From Piromyces finnis (Eukaryota > Neocallimastigomycota > Neocallimastigomycetes > Neocallimastigales > Neocallimastigaceae), in the NCBI GenBank assembly GCA_002104945.1, contig MCFH01000001.1:2073001-2137000 (forward strand): DNA of 64,000 bases, read 5' to 3'. The notes below the pieces were generated by a model. That model was not told where the DNA came from and ran no database searches. It saw nothing but the letters and a program-made list of their open reading frames with translations. This document shows positions 21,193 through 34,298 of this stretch, one piece after another. The position numbers and the translations under genes are program-made. The number at the start of each line of letters is the position of its first letter. The first letter of the stretch is position 1.

Positions 21193-24100
21193 TTTTATCT
21201 AGTTTTTTATTTTAAAATTTTTTACTTAAATTAATACAAAATTTTACTTAATTCTATTTAACTGAATTAAAGTTTTTTCTATTTTTTTTTATTTACCAAT
21301 AATAATCTATAATATTGGTATTTTTTTTTCTATTTTTAATTTAAAAAAAAATGAGGAAAAATGGTTATTTATATTGAAAAAATATTTTAAATTATTTTAA
21401 AATGATGTTCTAGTTTTTGGTTTTTCTGATAGTACTTTAGATTTACCAATTTATTTATTTTTAATTTATTAAAGTACATAAAAAACCAATATTTAATATA
21501 AATTAATTAAAAAACTTTATTTTATATAAAAATTTAATTTAAATTTCAAATAATTTGAAGTGTAGATCATTTTTATAATACATTAATATATATTATATAA
21601 CTATTGGATTAAGTATTTTTTTTTTTTGTTTTTTTCATTAATTCATTCATTTCATATTTTTAAGAAATATATTAATAGATAATAATTTCATATACTTATT
21701 TATGAATGTTTATATTATAGTTATTTATAATAAATAAATTGCTTATTTTTTTTTGTTAAATTAATGTTGATATTATGCAAACAGTTAAAATATTAACATT
21801 TCAATATAATAATACAAATACTTTTTTATATGAAAATATAATTTAAAACATTAGTAGAATAGTTAATAAATCTTTAATAATATAAATAGAATAAATAGTT
21901 TTTTACGAACAAAATATAATTTTTTATGAGTATTTTTCATTTCAAAAGATAGAGTAACTATTAAAATTGATGTGTAAACTTAATAAATTAATTTTATTCA
22001 ATATATATGGTTTGTAATTTTAATATTATCCCAAAATTTTTTAATATTCTTTGTATTTCAAGTAATTTAATATTCATTAAAAATGAATTATAATTAATAT
22101 GTTAAATAATATGATCATCCTTTGTTATACTCAAAATAAAAAACTATTGGTTTCTCCTTGAATTATATATAAATTTTAATAATTATATTAAATAAAATAT
22201 CTTTCCAAAATTCACATTAAATAATTTTCATCCTGTAAAAATGAAAAAAAAAATGTTTCCAATAATACTGAAACATTAATATATTTGTACCTACATCAAC
22301 TGAAACATGAAAAATGTATTCCAACTTAATATATATTATAATATATTATGATATTCATGATGTTCCTAATTTATATTAATTTAATATATTATTTTTATTC
22401 CTAATATAATTAATATAATTATTTGTTGAAAGATTACTCTAAATTATTTTTATCTTATAGAGTGAATGTGCTAGATTATATTTAGAGTAATTACTCTAAA
22501 TTTAATTCTTTCAAGAATAGAAAAATTATTATATATATTATCACATATCATTTTTTTAAATCTTATTAATTATGTAATAATTTATTATAATTTTTTATAT
22601 ATTATAATTGATGTGTTCATTATTTTGAATATAATACAATTATTTAAATGAATTTTTATTTACCAATTAAAAAATAAAATATTTGAATTAACATGATACT
22701 ATATTATATGTTTCGAATATGAACTAATTTTTATTAATATAATTAAATTTTTAAGCATGAAGTTTTATCGAAATATGATTTTTTTTAAATTACATATATA
22801 ATAGTAATAATTTTATTATAATAATAAAGAAGGTTAAATAAATTTTAACTAATATTTAATATAATTATAGTTTCACAAACTTGAGAATTAATTTATTTTT
22901 ATTATAAATTATTATTGTTCTTTCCATTTTGTGCTTTCTTAAAATCCGTAAATAAATTAAGAAAAAAGAATTAATATACAGAATTGATATATTGATATTT
23001 AAAGTTAATTTTATAAAATCTATAAATTAGATCATTATTTTTTTGTAAAAGTCATTCTTCTATTTTTAGTATAAAGTTAAAAAAAAAAAGGATAGGAAAT
23101 ACTAATTTAATTTTTTTTTAAAATAAATTAGAAATAAATTAATTTCTTTATATTTAATTAATTCTAAGTGATTTTCAAATGGTAAATATATTAATTACTT
23201 AAAATAAAGGGTTTTTTATGTAAGAATTTCATTAATTATAAAGTTTTTTAGTTATTATTTAATTACTTAACAAGATTACTATACTCTTCTTGATAACTAA
23301 TTTACAAAACGAAGTATTGTTTTTTAGAAATATTATGGATTAAAAGTATTATTATTTTTTTAATAAAGTTTGTAAAATATCTATTTCCTATAAAGTTTTT
23401 CCATAAGAACTATTTAAAACTCAATGTTTATTTAACAATTTTAATTAAATATTTTTTTTTTATGTGACTCATTAATCAAATATATCAAATATTAATTATA
23501 TTTATTATATTCTAAAACTAATAAATCATTATTAGAAAAAATATTTTTTATATTTTTTATGTAATACACATAAAAAAAAAAAAATCTCCTTTTTTTACCC
23601 AAAATAGTTATTAAAAAATCACCAAAATTTTTTATTAAATAAATTAATTTTTTGTTAATTAGTTTATGTTGATGATTTAAAATTTTTAATTAAAAATAAT
23701 TTCTGTGTAAATTGGATGAACGATCGAAATTTTAAAATATTTATTATTTATAACAAATACAAATTATTAAAAGGAAAATATACTAATAATGAAAAAAAAA
23801 AACTGCCTAATCAGTATACTTTAATAATAATACTTTTATATATATTATCATTATTTAATAATACCATTATAAATGATTTTTTAATGATAATACATTTATT
23901 TATAATATTTCTTTATGTGGTACTACATTATTTCTTTGTTTCAATCCTTATATATTATAATGTATTAGATTAATACATTAATATTACATTACGTATTTGA
24001 TAATTTATTAATTATAATTATTTATTTTTTAAAATTAAAATTATCAATTCAAAAAAAATATTTTCTTTTATCTTTCTTTATTTCCATATTATATATACCA

Positions 24101-25038
24101 TATTATATATTTATATTACATTCTTTTACCTTAATTGTATTACATAGCATTTAATAACATTTAGGCTATTCATATGAGAAAATAAATATTAAATATTTAT
24201 TAAAATTAAAATAGGGTAGAAAGTAAAATAAATTGTTTGTTGTAAATATAATTTAATAATTAAAATTTTTAAAGTGTATAATTCAAATAAAATTCAAGAA
24301 TATTTAATTATAAAAAAAATCTATTTTTTTTTTTTTTTTAGAAAACAAGAAAATTATAATTATAAATAATATGAATAATTATCACTTATCAATAGGAGTA
24401 ATACCTTTATCTTTTTTTTATTATTATTACTTAAATTAAGAATCACTATTAAAATTCAAAATACTGTAAAAGTATATTAAAAAAAATATACACCTATATT
24501 AAATACTTATGTAAAAATAAAATAATATTAAAATTTCAATTTTTTTTTTTTTGTTTGTTTGTTATTGCTTTAATTTTTTTTTTTTTTTTGTTACTACTAT
24601 TATAATTTTCTTTATAGTCGATAGTGTTAAATATTGTAAAAGATTATTATCAAAATAATCATTATTTGCTTTTAATAATTAAAAAAAAAGATATTCAAAT
24701 ATTCAGACATATCTATAAATACTTTACTACATTTTTTTAAGTAATCTATAAAATTAAATATTAAAAATTGATTATAATGATTTTTTTTTTAAAATTAAAG
24801 TTAAACATATAAATAATTATTAACTTATTTTTGAAAACTTTAATATTATTAATTTTTTTTATTTCAACTAATATCAATTTATTTATAAACATTATAATTA
24901 TATAATAAATAATATATCACTATATTATTTATTATATAATTGAAAATTTAAAAAAAAAATAAAAAAGCAATTTTTAAATAAATAACAAGGATATAATTAT
25001 TAATAAAGCTTATTGTGTTAGTTTTAAATAATATAAAG
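21193..25038. other. 3.8-kb AT-rich region without supported gene
   Basis: No ORF with credible composition; the short frame at 23716-23973 is all Ile/Leu/Asn/Lys/Tyr as expected by chance. A perfect palindrome occurs at 22480-22501. The region holds upstream sequence for both the LRR gene and paralogue 2, but no motif I can name. Confidence 0.6.
22480..22501. repeat. 22-bp perfect palindrome with third half-site nearby
   Basis: ATTTAGAGTAA followed by its exact complement TTACTCTAAAT. A further attactctaaat lies about 45 bases upstream (near 22434), and gaaag/ctttc pairs extend the symmetry outwards. It could be a protein-binding site or the remains of a small inverted-repeat element; chance is not excluded in such DNA. 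Confidence 0.6.
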
Positions 25039-26832
25039 ATGCTATTGAATTTATTGACTTCTACGTTTAATAGTTATAAAAGGGATTATCCATATGAAAT
25101 TAAAAAAAGAAATAATAATGTTAAACAAAAACAAAAACAACTCAATAAAAAAACCTCTATTGAAAGAAAATCTGTCAAAAGTATGATATTTATTTATTTA
25201 TTTTTTTAAAGTATAACATGCTAATTAATAAATATATACATTCAATTACAATAATTAAAAAGAAAATTCGGGTAGAAAACGTTATGGTCAAAATAAACTA
25301 AATAAAAAAAGTTTTTTGAATAAAAGAAAAACTGATGTTGGAAAAAATTCATCTTGGAAAGATACCAGCAAACTACAAAAAGTTTTAAATAAATTTAAGC
25401 ATAAAACAAAAAACATCAATATTTATCCTTTTAATGTATCGAATAGTTTAAATGCAAATTCAACTATTACAATGAGTAAGGATTGTGAAACGGTAAAATT
25501 TTTAATGGAAAAATGGAATATAGATGTTACCTGGTGGGGGAATATTGATTTTAGCGAAGAAGAAAATTTTAATAAAACAAATATGGAATACTATGGTTGT
25601 TGCTATAATAATAATTATGTTGTTTGTGAAGACAATAAAATAGTTGAATTGTATGCTCAGATTAATATTAATTCTTAAAATTTATATTTGGACATTTGTA
25701 ATTAATATTATTTTTAAATTCTGTATTTTTTTATGATAGAAATATTGATGAAAATGAAATTAATGTTGCTAATCCAGAAATACCAGAAGAAATTTGTGAA
25801 TTAACGGATTTAACAAAATTGTAATTTTATTTTTGAATATCTTACCTATTAAATATTATTAAATATTATATATTAAACATATAAAATAAGGTATTGGCAT
25901 TTACTTTGAATATTTATTAATATTTAAAAATTTAAAAAAGGTCTCTTGGAACCAATAGACTTAATGGTAGTATCCCGAAAAACATAGGAAAACTAAAAAA
26001 TTTAGAATATTTGTAATAAAATTATTCTTATATATAATTTTTTTTTTTTTAATTGCGTATATTTAACAAAATAAAAATTATTATATTTATTAATATATTA
26101 ATAATTTAACCAGATGGTTATATTTTAATAATCTTAATGGAACTATTCCTACTTCTATAGGAGAATTATCAAATTTAAAATCATTGTATATATCGTTGAC
26201 ACTTTAATTAATTATTCAATTTCATTTAAAGTTAACTTTATCATTTTTTGAAAAATATTATTTATTTTATTAGAAATCTACATGGAAATGATTTATCAGG
26301 AACAATACCGAATGAAATTGGAAATTTAATCAACTTGGAAACTTTGTAATTAGTTCTATATTATTATTATTATTATTTAAACTGATAATTAAAAAATATA
26401 ATTATTAATTTATTAATTTTATATAGAGATCTTCATAGCAATAAACTTGAAGGTGAAATTCCTAATTCAATAAATAAATTAGAAAATCTGAAAAGACTGT
26501 AAATATTAATTTATATATTTAATATCTTGAAAAAATTAAAAAGATTAATTTTCCTTCTCTTCTCTCTCTCTTTTTTTTTTTTTTTTAATGTTTATTATAT
26601 ATAAAACTTTAGATATTTAAATAATAATCAATTTAATATTACTGATGTGTCGTACATTCCAACTAAAGTAGAAAAATGTGACTTAACTAACAACAATATG
26701 TCAAATTCAGTTTACAATACATATAAAGAATCCTTAACTTGTTCTTCTTCCATATCTAATATTTCTTCAATATCTTTTCAAGGAATTTTGATTTTTCTTC
26801 TTATTAATATTATCATTTTTCTTAAAAGTTAA
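25039..26832 (+). CDS. Leucine-rich-repeat protein, one repeat per exon
   Basis: Eight exons: 25039-25180, 25263-25650, 25740-25820, 25941-26012, 26114-26185, 26274-26345, 26427-26498 and 26613-26832; 372 residues in frame. The N-terminal ~130 residues are Lys/Asn-rich. A Cys/Trp cap (WWGNIDF...YYGCCYNNNYVVCEDNKIVEL) resembles LRR N-terminal caps. Plant/bacterial-type 24-residue repeats follow, such as NRLNGSIPKNIGKLKNLEYL and NDLSGTIPNEIGNLINLETL. Exons 4-7 are each exactly 72 nt and every intron falls at the same place in a Leu codon (phase 2). The C-terminus ends in a hydrophobic helix (GILIFLLINIIIFLKS), suggesting membrane or GPI anchoring. No clear signal peptide is seen, so an upstream exon may be missing. 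Likely a cell-surface recognition protein. Confidence 0.8.
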
Positions 26833-27479
26833 ACAATAATATAGTGTTATAAAATAAAAACTTTTTATTTTTCCTCAAGTGAAAAAAAAAAAAAAAAGAA
26901 AAAAGTCGAGGATATATTATCAAGGAACTTTATATAAAAATAACAATATAAATTGTAAATAATCTCATTTAATTGAAATAAAATTATATAGAATTTATAA
27001 TACCATTATTATTTTGTGTAATAATAAAAAAAAAAGTTGAATATTTTTATTATTATTTTTTCTAATAAGTTTTTGTTTTAATATCAGTATTTATATTAAA
27101 ATTATTTCCCTTAATTTATTTTAATTGATTTATTAATTAATATTTTTTTTTTTTTGGAAATTTTTTTTTTATTCTTTTATTTTTTGAAATCTTTGAAATT
27201 TAAAATATTATAAATACATAAATAAAAAGAGTTTGAACAAAAAAATATAAAAGTGTGTAAGGGTTTTATATGAATTTTAAATATAATAAATTATTATAAC
27301 AGAATTATAATAGAATATAATAAATTAATTGTATATTAATTAATTAACAATTTTTATTATAAATATTATTAAATTTAAAACGATAATGCTAACAATTGAA
27401 TTTTAATAATAGAAAATAAGGCTTTACATTTAAATAACTGAAAATATAGACAAATTGAGATTATTAAACATTTTGAAAT
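26833..27479. other. Intergenic, AT-rich
   Basis: Tandemly oriented genes on both sides. Only A/T runs seen; no motif or ORF I can support. Confidence 0.6.
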
Positions 27480-27836
27480 ATGGCTTCAGATAATAAACCA
27501 GCATTAAAACGTAAAAATGATTCAGACAATATACCAAGCAAAAAAGTTAGGTTTAATAATGAAACCTATGTAAAACATTTCTCCAATGAATTAAATAACA
27601 ATAAAGAAAAAGGATATTATAATAATGTCGCTGAAGATGACGACGACGACGAAGAGGAAGAAATTGAAGATTTTGAAAAATGTATAATTTAATTTTTATT
27701 AACACATTTTAAATACTTTTTTTTTTTTTTTATATAATAAAAGAATAGGTGCATTTTGTTTAAATATCAGAAAAAATTATTTAAAATTTATATACTTCAA
27801 TTAGAAATTTTTAATACAACTAACATCTTTTTTTCT

Positions 27837-27867
<31 letters not shown>

Positions 27868-29526
27868 GAAATAAAAATAAATTTATTAATAATCAGCAAA
27901 AAATCTTCATGGTCGTGTAAATTTAGGTATATTTCAAAGTTTTTAAATACTATTCCAAATAAAATTACATTGAATATTAATATGCATTTACAATTTAATA
28001 AATAATATATATTATATATATATATTGAAAATATCAAATATAGTTATTATATATATTAAAATGAAAGAAAAGTAATAGTTTATTAATATATATATATATA
28101 CATTTTAATTAACGTTTATTATGTTTTTTATTCATTTATATATTTTTTATATAGACGGTTACAACAGTGATTCCGATTCAAACGATGAGGATAATAAAAA
28201 TGATGATGATTTTGATATGTTTGCAGATGAAGATGCAGATAAAAAGAAAAAAGGTAACTTTCTAAATAATAATTCAACATAATATTTTATTGAATATTAA
28301 ATGATAATAATAATTTAACAATTTGTTATAGATAAGAAAGTGAAAGTTGGAAAAATGAAAAGATCCGATATTGAAGGTGAAGAATGGAATGTACCAGAAG
28401 ATGAAGAAGAAGAAAAGATGATGCCATTTAATATGGATAAAGATTTAGAAGAAGGGTAATACAAAATAACATAATAAAAAAATTCTTTTTCCTTTTTTAT
28501 ATAAATATAAAACTAATGGTAATTATAATAATAATAATGATAATGACTTTAACCAATTTAGAGATTTTGATGAAAATGGACATTATATTCCAAAAAAAGA
28601 TGAAAATCAAGTTTATGATAAATGGCTTGAAGATATTTCAAAATCTGATATTATGAAGGTATTTTGTTTATTTATTTTATTATATTTTATTATTTTTATA
28701 AAGAGATATTATAGAGTATTAACAATTTTATATTAATAAATTATATTTATTTATAAAGGCAAAAGCAGCAAAAGAAAAGCAAGATGAAAGAATAAGACAA
28801 CAAGAAAATGAAGAAATAGATATTGATATAAATAAAAATGAATATTATAAAGCTTTAATTATGATTATGAAACCAAGAGAGACTGTATTAAGTGTATGTC
28901 TTAATTAAATTCCTTTAATGTATGATATTGAGAATTTTTATTAATTAATAAATATTTTTTACAATAATATTTTTAATCAATAGGCTATGAAAAGATTTGG
29001 TGGAAATAATCAGAAAGTTCCAAAATGGAAACAAAAGATGTTAGAAAAAAAGAATAAAAACAAAAAAATGGTAACTATTAATATATATTAAAAGTCTAAA
29101 CATATTATATTTATATATCTATACAGATATTAAAATTATAAATAATATTATATATATATATATACATACATAAATAGGCTGTAAATGAAAATCCTGAAAA
29201 AAGTCAAAAAAGTATTGAAGCAATAACAGCAATTTCAGAAAAAATGATGGGATTAGGGGATTATTGTATGTTTTAAAGAATATTCTTTTGTAACATTTCA
29301 ATATAATTAAAATATATTAATATAAATTATTCTTTTTTTTTTTTTTTTTTAACTATTTTTTTTATTAAAAGCAATATATGAAGAAAGTTATGAATCCATT
29401 GTAAGAAAACTTAGAATTGCAGAAGAATTAGATGATGATTGGACACCAGGAGGAAAAGTTGAAATTTCACCTCAAGTAATTCAAGTTATACCCGAAATTA
29501 AATATATTTTAGAAAATGACAAATAA
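27480..29526 (+). CDS. LIN1: CD2BP2/LIN1-like U5 snRNP protein lacking visible GYF domain
   Basis: Eight exons: 27480-27681, 28155-28253, 28332-28455, 28562-28658, 28759-28893, 28984-29070, 29178-29265 and 29372-29526; 328 residues in frame. Family marks are the N-terminal basic SKKVRFNNE, long Asp/Glu tracts, RSDIEGEEWNVPEDEEE, and the signature PFNMDKDLEEGDFDENGHYI joined across introns, then ETVLSAMKRFGG. CD2BP2 (human) and Lin1/Snu40 (yeast) bind the U5 snRNP and normally end in a GYF domain that recognises Pro-rich peptides. Here the frame stops after RIAEELDDDWTPGG and a short tail, with no GYF-like residues. The 473-nt first intron is unusually long for this window. Confidence 0.85.
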
Positions 29527-30091
29527 AAAAATAGTTATAAATTCTTGTTTATTATATTTAAATAGAAATTAAATTGTAATAAAAATAAATATTTCATAGT
29601 AATTATAAATAAATAAAAAAAAAAAAGAAGAAATACATAAAATACAAATTTAAACATAAAGTGAAATTATAATTATAATTTGAAATTTCATCTATCCTAG
29701 ATATAAATTAGTTAAAAAAAAAAAAAAAAGTAATCGTCATAATCGTCATAATACATGTCCATATATCATATTAATTTAAATTTATGTAAATATTAACAAT
29801 TTTAATATTTTTTTATTATTTTTATTTTATATCATTTAAAACATTAGTATAAAGAATATTATTATTTATTGCATAATGAAAATAAGTAAATAAATAGTAT
29901 GCTGTTATAAAATGGGTGACTATTTTATAAATTATTATTTTTTGATATATATATTTATGAAGATAAGTTTTATTTTTCGTCTTTTACAATAGTCATTGTT
30001 AAACATTATGATTTTTACTTTTAATCCATCTGGAAAGTACATCACGATTCTATTTTTTTATTTTTTAAAATAATATGTTAGAGTTTTCAAT
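29527..30091. other. Convergent intergenic region
   Basis: Lies between the 3' ends of the LIN1-like gene and the channel gene. It should hold both terminators/poly(A) signals. Beyond A/T-rich sequence nothing specific stands out. Confidence 0.5.
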
Positions 30092-31280
30092 TTAAATACT
30101 TTTTTTAATATTATAATACATTACATCATCATCATCTACTAATATATTTTCATCATCATCTGAACTTTCTGAATCATCATCCATAGCATCTTGAGTTTCT
30201 TGTACTACTTTGAAAATCTTTATGAAAATACAAAATTATTATAAATACAGAAAAAAAATTCTTAATTATTTATTTTATTTTAATTTATTTTAATCATTAC
30301 TTCTACTAATTCTGTTTTGATTTCAAGAAATTCTTTTAAGTTTTCCTCTATTAGCATTAAAATTAAGAAATATTTATGTAATTTTTCTAATGAAATTTTA
30401 CTTAAATCCTTTATTATTATGAAATAAAATAATTAAATATAATTAATATTATCATTTTTATTGAAAAAAAAATATTATAATTATTATAATTATGAATGAT
30501 ATCTTACAGGTATTTCATATGGTATTTGTTCTTTAAAAACAGAACTACTTATATCTGGAAATGGTAAAACATTTCTTTGATAAGAACCTTTTCCCTCTAT
30601 ATTTATTGTAATTTAAATATATTTAAATATAAGTTAATACAATTCAAATGCTTAAAATCTTTTTTTTTTCTTCTTAATTTCATATCATACCTGTTGTTTT
30701 TTCTGTAACTAATTTTCTTGTTTTTAATTTATCTTGCTTTTTTTTTTCCAAATAAAATTTTTCCTAAAAATTTATAAAATTAATAATATTTTTTTTTTAT
30801 TTTAATAAAAATCAAAAGGTTTTAGTTATTTAATTTTTTATATTAATAAGATGTCATACAAAATTGGTAACGACCACGGCGATAATCATATTTATAAAAA
30901 CAAATGGTCCAATAATAATAAATAAAGTGAAATAAATAGTTGCAAAAAGAGATTGGCCTGCATCCTATAAATATTAAAAATACAATAGTTTATCGTAATA
31001 GCATTTAATATACTTTTTAAATAATTAAAAAAAATTTAATAAAATAAAGATGGATCAACTTTTTTTTTGCTTACATATAAAAAATCGTATATATCTGTCC
31101 AACCATCTTGTGTTAATAAAATAAATAAGGTATACATGGTTGAACCTAGATTACCAAAATCTTTTTCGTCATATGGTGAGAATAATGTTACTCCGAGTAC
31201 AGCAAAAATAAACATGAAAATCAACAATAAAATGATAATATTAATCATTTCTAATTGTTAATAAAAAATTAATGCATTTA

Positions 31281-31312
<32 letters not shown>

Positions 31313-32926
31313 GAAAAAAGAGAAAAAAGCTTATTATAAATATATAAGAATTTATTAAAATTATAATTATATATTCTTTTTTTTATATATATATTACCTG
31401 GAACAGAGTTAATTAATGTTCCAATAATAGCTTGAATTCCAGACATAAATGTAATACTTTTGAATGAACGTAAAGAACGTAATACTCTAAGAATTTTTAA
31501 AATACGACTATTACTACCCAAAAAGGATGCATCTTTTATAATTATTATTAATAAAAATATTATTAAAATGACCAATAGATATATTAATAATAATTACTAA
31601 TTTAATATGTACATCTTCCTAAAATACCGACAGCGACTAAAACAAAATCAAATATATTCCATCCACTTAACCAAAATCCAAAAAAATCAATATACCATTT
31701 TAAAAAAAGTTCCATAATATATACAGATAGGGTTGCTAAATCAAGAAAGTCAAATAATGCTGGATTTTTTTGAACCTAAAATATTTATTATAATTTATTA
31801 TATATATATATTATATTTTAATATTTTTTTTAAACTCTATGATAAAAAGAAATGATAATAAAATTAATTATAAAAATTATATACCAAGCCTTCATCAGTT
31901 TGAAGTCCAATTAAAATACAATTTAGAATAACCACTAAACACATAGTATATCTAAAATAATTTGATTCTTCTAGTCTAACTGCTAATTTGTTTTTAACAT
32001 AATCATCATAGAATGTATAATCAACATCAACAATATCAGAAAATTTTAAATTTTTCTGTCGTAGTTTTGAAAGATTCTAATAAACGTATTACCAATTAAA
32101 TTTAAATAATGTTACTTTTTTTTTTTTTTTGCTTAATACTATAAAGTATAATTATTATTTTTTTAAATTAGGGTAATATTTGATTTTTTCATATACATAC
32201 ATTTTTCATTGAGTTATTAAAGAAGATATATCTTATTTTGTTATATGAATCTCTTTTTTAATTTTAAATTTTGTTATTGTTATTATAAATGATATTATAA
32301 AAAAGTATTTTAATTCTTTTTTTCTTTTCATATTATAAAATTAAATGTAACATTAACAATAATAATGATAAAATTACATATTTTCTTCTTTCTTTATATC
32401 CATATCTGGAATAAAAAATTGTGGATTATTTAAATGATCTTCAAATATTTTTGCTTTTCTATTATTTTCTTCCGTTTGTTCATTATAAATTTGTGGAATA
32501 TTATAAATTTCTCTAATAATTTCTGGACTATCATCATATTCATTACCTAAATTAGGATTTGATAAATGACCTTCTAATCTTTCTACTGCTTCAGGTATCT
32601 TGTAATTTAAAATACGTTTATCTAAAATACCAGGCTTAATTTTTTATAATTTTAATTCATACCCATTTTATGATAATGAAAAGATAAACAAAAAAAAAAT
32701 ATATATAAATATTAAAATATAGTAGAAAATAATAATAGTAATGGATATTTCATAATAAAAATATTAACATTATAAATAATCAATTATTTATATATACTAA
32801 TGAAAATGCAGGAGCTGTTAATTCAACATCTAATCCAATTTTTTGCCTTCTTGTATCACTCCTTTGTTTAATATTTGATAATAAAGGTCCAGATTCACTA
32901 TTATTTAAATCATCGCTATCATTCAT
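30092..32926 (-). CDS. CatSper-like single-domain voltage-gated cation channel
   Basis: Twelve exons on the minus strand: 32926-32798, 32634-32378, 32231-32201, 32076-31885, 31775-31613, 31532-31398, 31250-31075, 30964-30860, 30763-30691, 30596-30508, 30408-30301 and 30217-30092; 527 residues, all phases consistent. Segments in order: S1 (CLVVILNCILIGLQ), S2 (LATLSVYIMELFL), S3 (IFDFVLVAVGILG), S4 with Arg267/Lys270/Arg273/Arg276/Arg279 every third residue, S5 (MINIIILLLIFMFIFAVLG), pore TQDGW at 349-353 and S6 (IGPFVFINMIIAVVVTNF). T-x-D-x-W is the CatSper calcium-selectivity signature. A charged coiled region and an Asp-rich tail follow. One six-helix domain is expected to tetramerise, probably in the zoospore or flagellar membrane (inference). 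Another one-domain cation channel of the same superfamily is possible. Confidence 0.85.
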
Positions 32927-33836
32927 TTTTTATTTTTTATTTAATTTTTTTTAAAAAAAATAATAGAAAGTACATATATTTCAAAAATTATTTTAAATGA
33001 TATATATAATAATTTTATGTATAATATCACAAATTTAAGTTTAATATTAATTTATTTACTACGCGAAGACAAATTATAAAAAAATAAAATAAAATAAAAT
33101 AATATAAAATAAACAAGTTAATAATATTAATATATTTTTTTTAAAAAAATAAAGTAAAATGAATATTAATATATTTCTTAAATTAATAACTTTAAATAAT
33201 AATTAATTTATTTTCTAAAATTTTCAAAATTTTAAATCTCCAAAAAAAAAAAAGAAAATGTGGATGATTTTCAATAGAAAAAAAATTTAATATATTATGT
33301 CTTTTTTTTTTTTTTTTTTTTTTTTTGAATATTTTAGTAAATTAAATATTTTAACATTTTGTATTATAAAATTAAGACAAAAAAAAAATATAGTTTTAAT
33401 ATATTTATAGAATATTAAAGTTTGTAAAAATTATATATATCTTCTGCATTGAAATATAATTATTTATAAATTAAAAAACTTTTATCATGGTTCTCTATAT
33501 GAAACTGTTGAGTATTTCAAAGATAACATAAAGATTTTATTGAATATAATGTTGTAATAGGTTATATTACTGATCATTATATGTTAAGAAGATAATTCAA
33601 GAAAATTTTTATATTATAATTATTCTGATTCATAAAATAGATAACAAAAGACGTAACATAATATATATTCTGTATCGATGTAAGTTTAATATAGATAAAT
33701 TAAATATCTAGTTTTATAATTATAAAACTAAAAGTTATCACTCAACTACTAGTAATTAATATTTTTTTTATCGATATTACTATCATACATGGTATAGATA
33801 TAGCAATTAATAGCTTTTGTTTTTTTTTTAATAAAA
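32927..33836. other. Intergenic, upstream of channel gene and orphan ORF
   Basis: AT-rich with long A and T runs. It would contain the channel gene's promoter. No recognisable element. Confidence 0.5.
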
Positions 33837-34298
33837 ATGGGATTAATTAACGATTATAATTTACTTTCTCAATCTATAGTGGGGTATTCTATATATGGAT
33901 ATCATTTTGATTCTTCATACCAAAAAATAAAATATACAAAATTCCTATTAAACTACTATCCTCATCTTAAAATAAAATTTAAATATGCTTTATTATATGG
34001 ATTGACTGTTTATTTACGAAAATTCAAAGAAAAACTTTATCAGAAAGACTTTATTCAGAAGGTTTATGATGATAATAAAACAAAATTAAAAAATAATATT
34101 ACAAATATTGCAAATATTATTCATGGAAATAAATTAAAACTAGAATTAAAAATAAATGTTCACATTCAAAAATGTAGATTAAATCTAATTAATAGCTTTT
34201 ACATGAAAAAGTTTAAGATTTTATTATTATATAATATATATATTCAAAAAATTATTCTTTGTTATTATTCAATTGTTAATTATATAAATAAATATTAA
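33837..34298 (+). CDS. Hypothetical basic protein
   Basis: A 153-residue uninterrupted frame with an ATG after an A-rich leader and a poly(A)-like run right after the stop. It is rich in Lys, Tyr, Ile and Asn (KIKFKYALLYGLTVYLRKFK) and has no domain I recognise. Length and codon use are somewhat better than chance for this composition, but it may be non-coding or one exon of a larger gene. Confidence 0.4.
   Translation: MGLINDYNLLSQSIVGYSIYGYHFDSSYQKIKYTKFLLNYYPHLKIKFKYALLYGLTVYLRKFKEKLYQKDFIQKVYDDNKTKLKNNITNIANIIHGNKLKLELKINVHIQKCRLNLINSFYMKKFKILLLYNIYIQKIILCYYSIVNYINKY

Noticed and set aside
23716-23973. 85-codon hydrophobic frame
   Set aside because: Composition matches random AT-rich translation; no start context, no homologue recognised.
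27801-28037. 78-codon minus-strand frame
   Set aside because: Lies in the first intron of the LIN1-like gene and includes a poly-Lys run from an A/T homopolymer.
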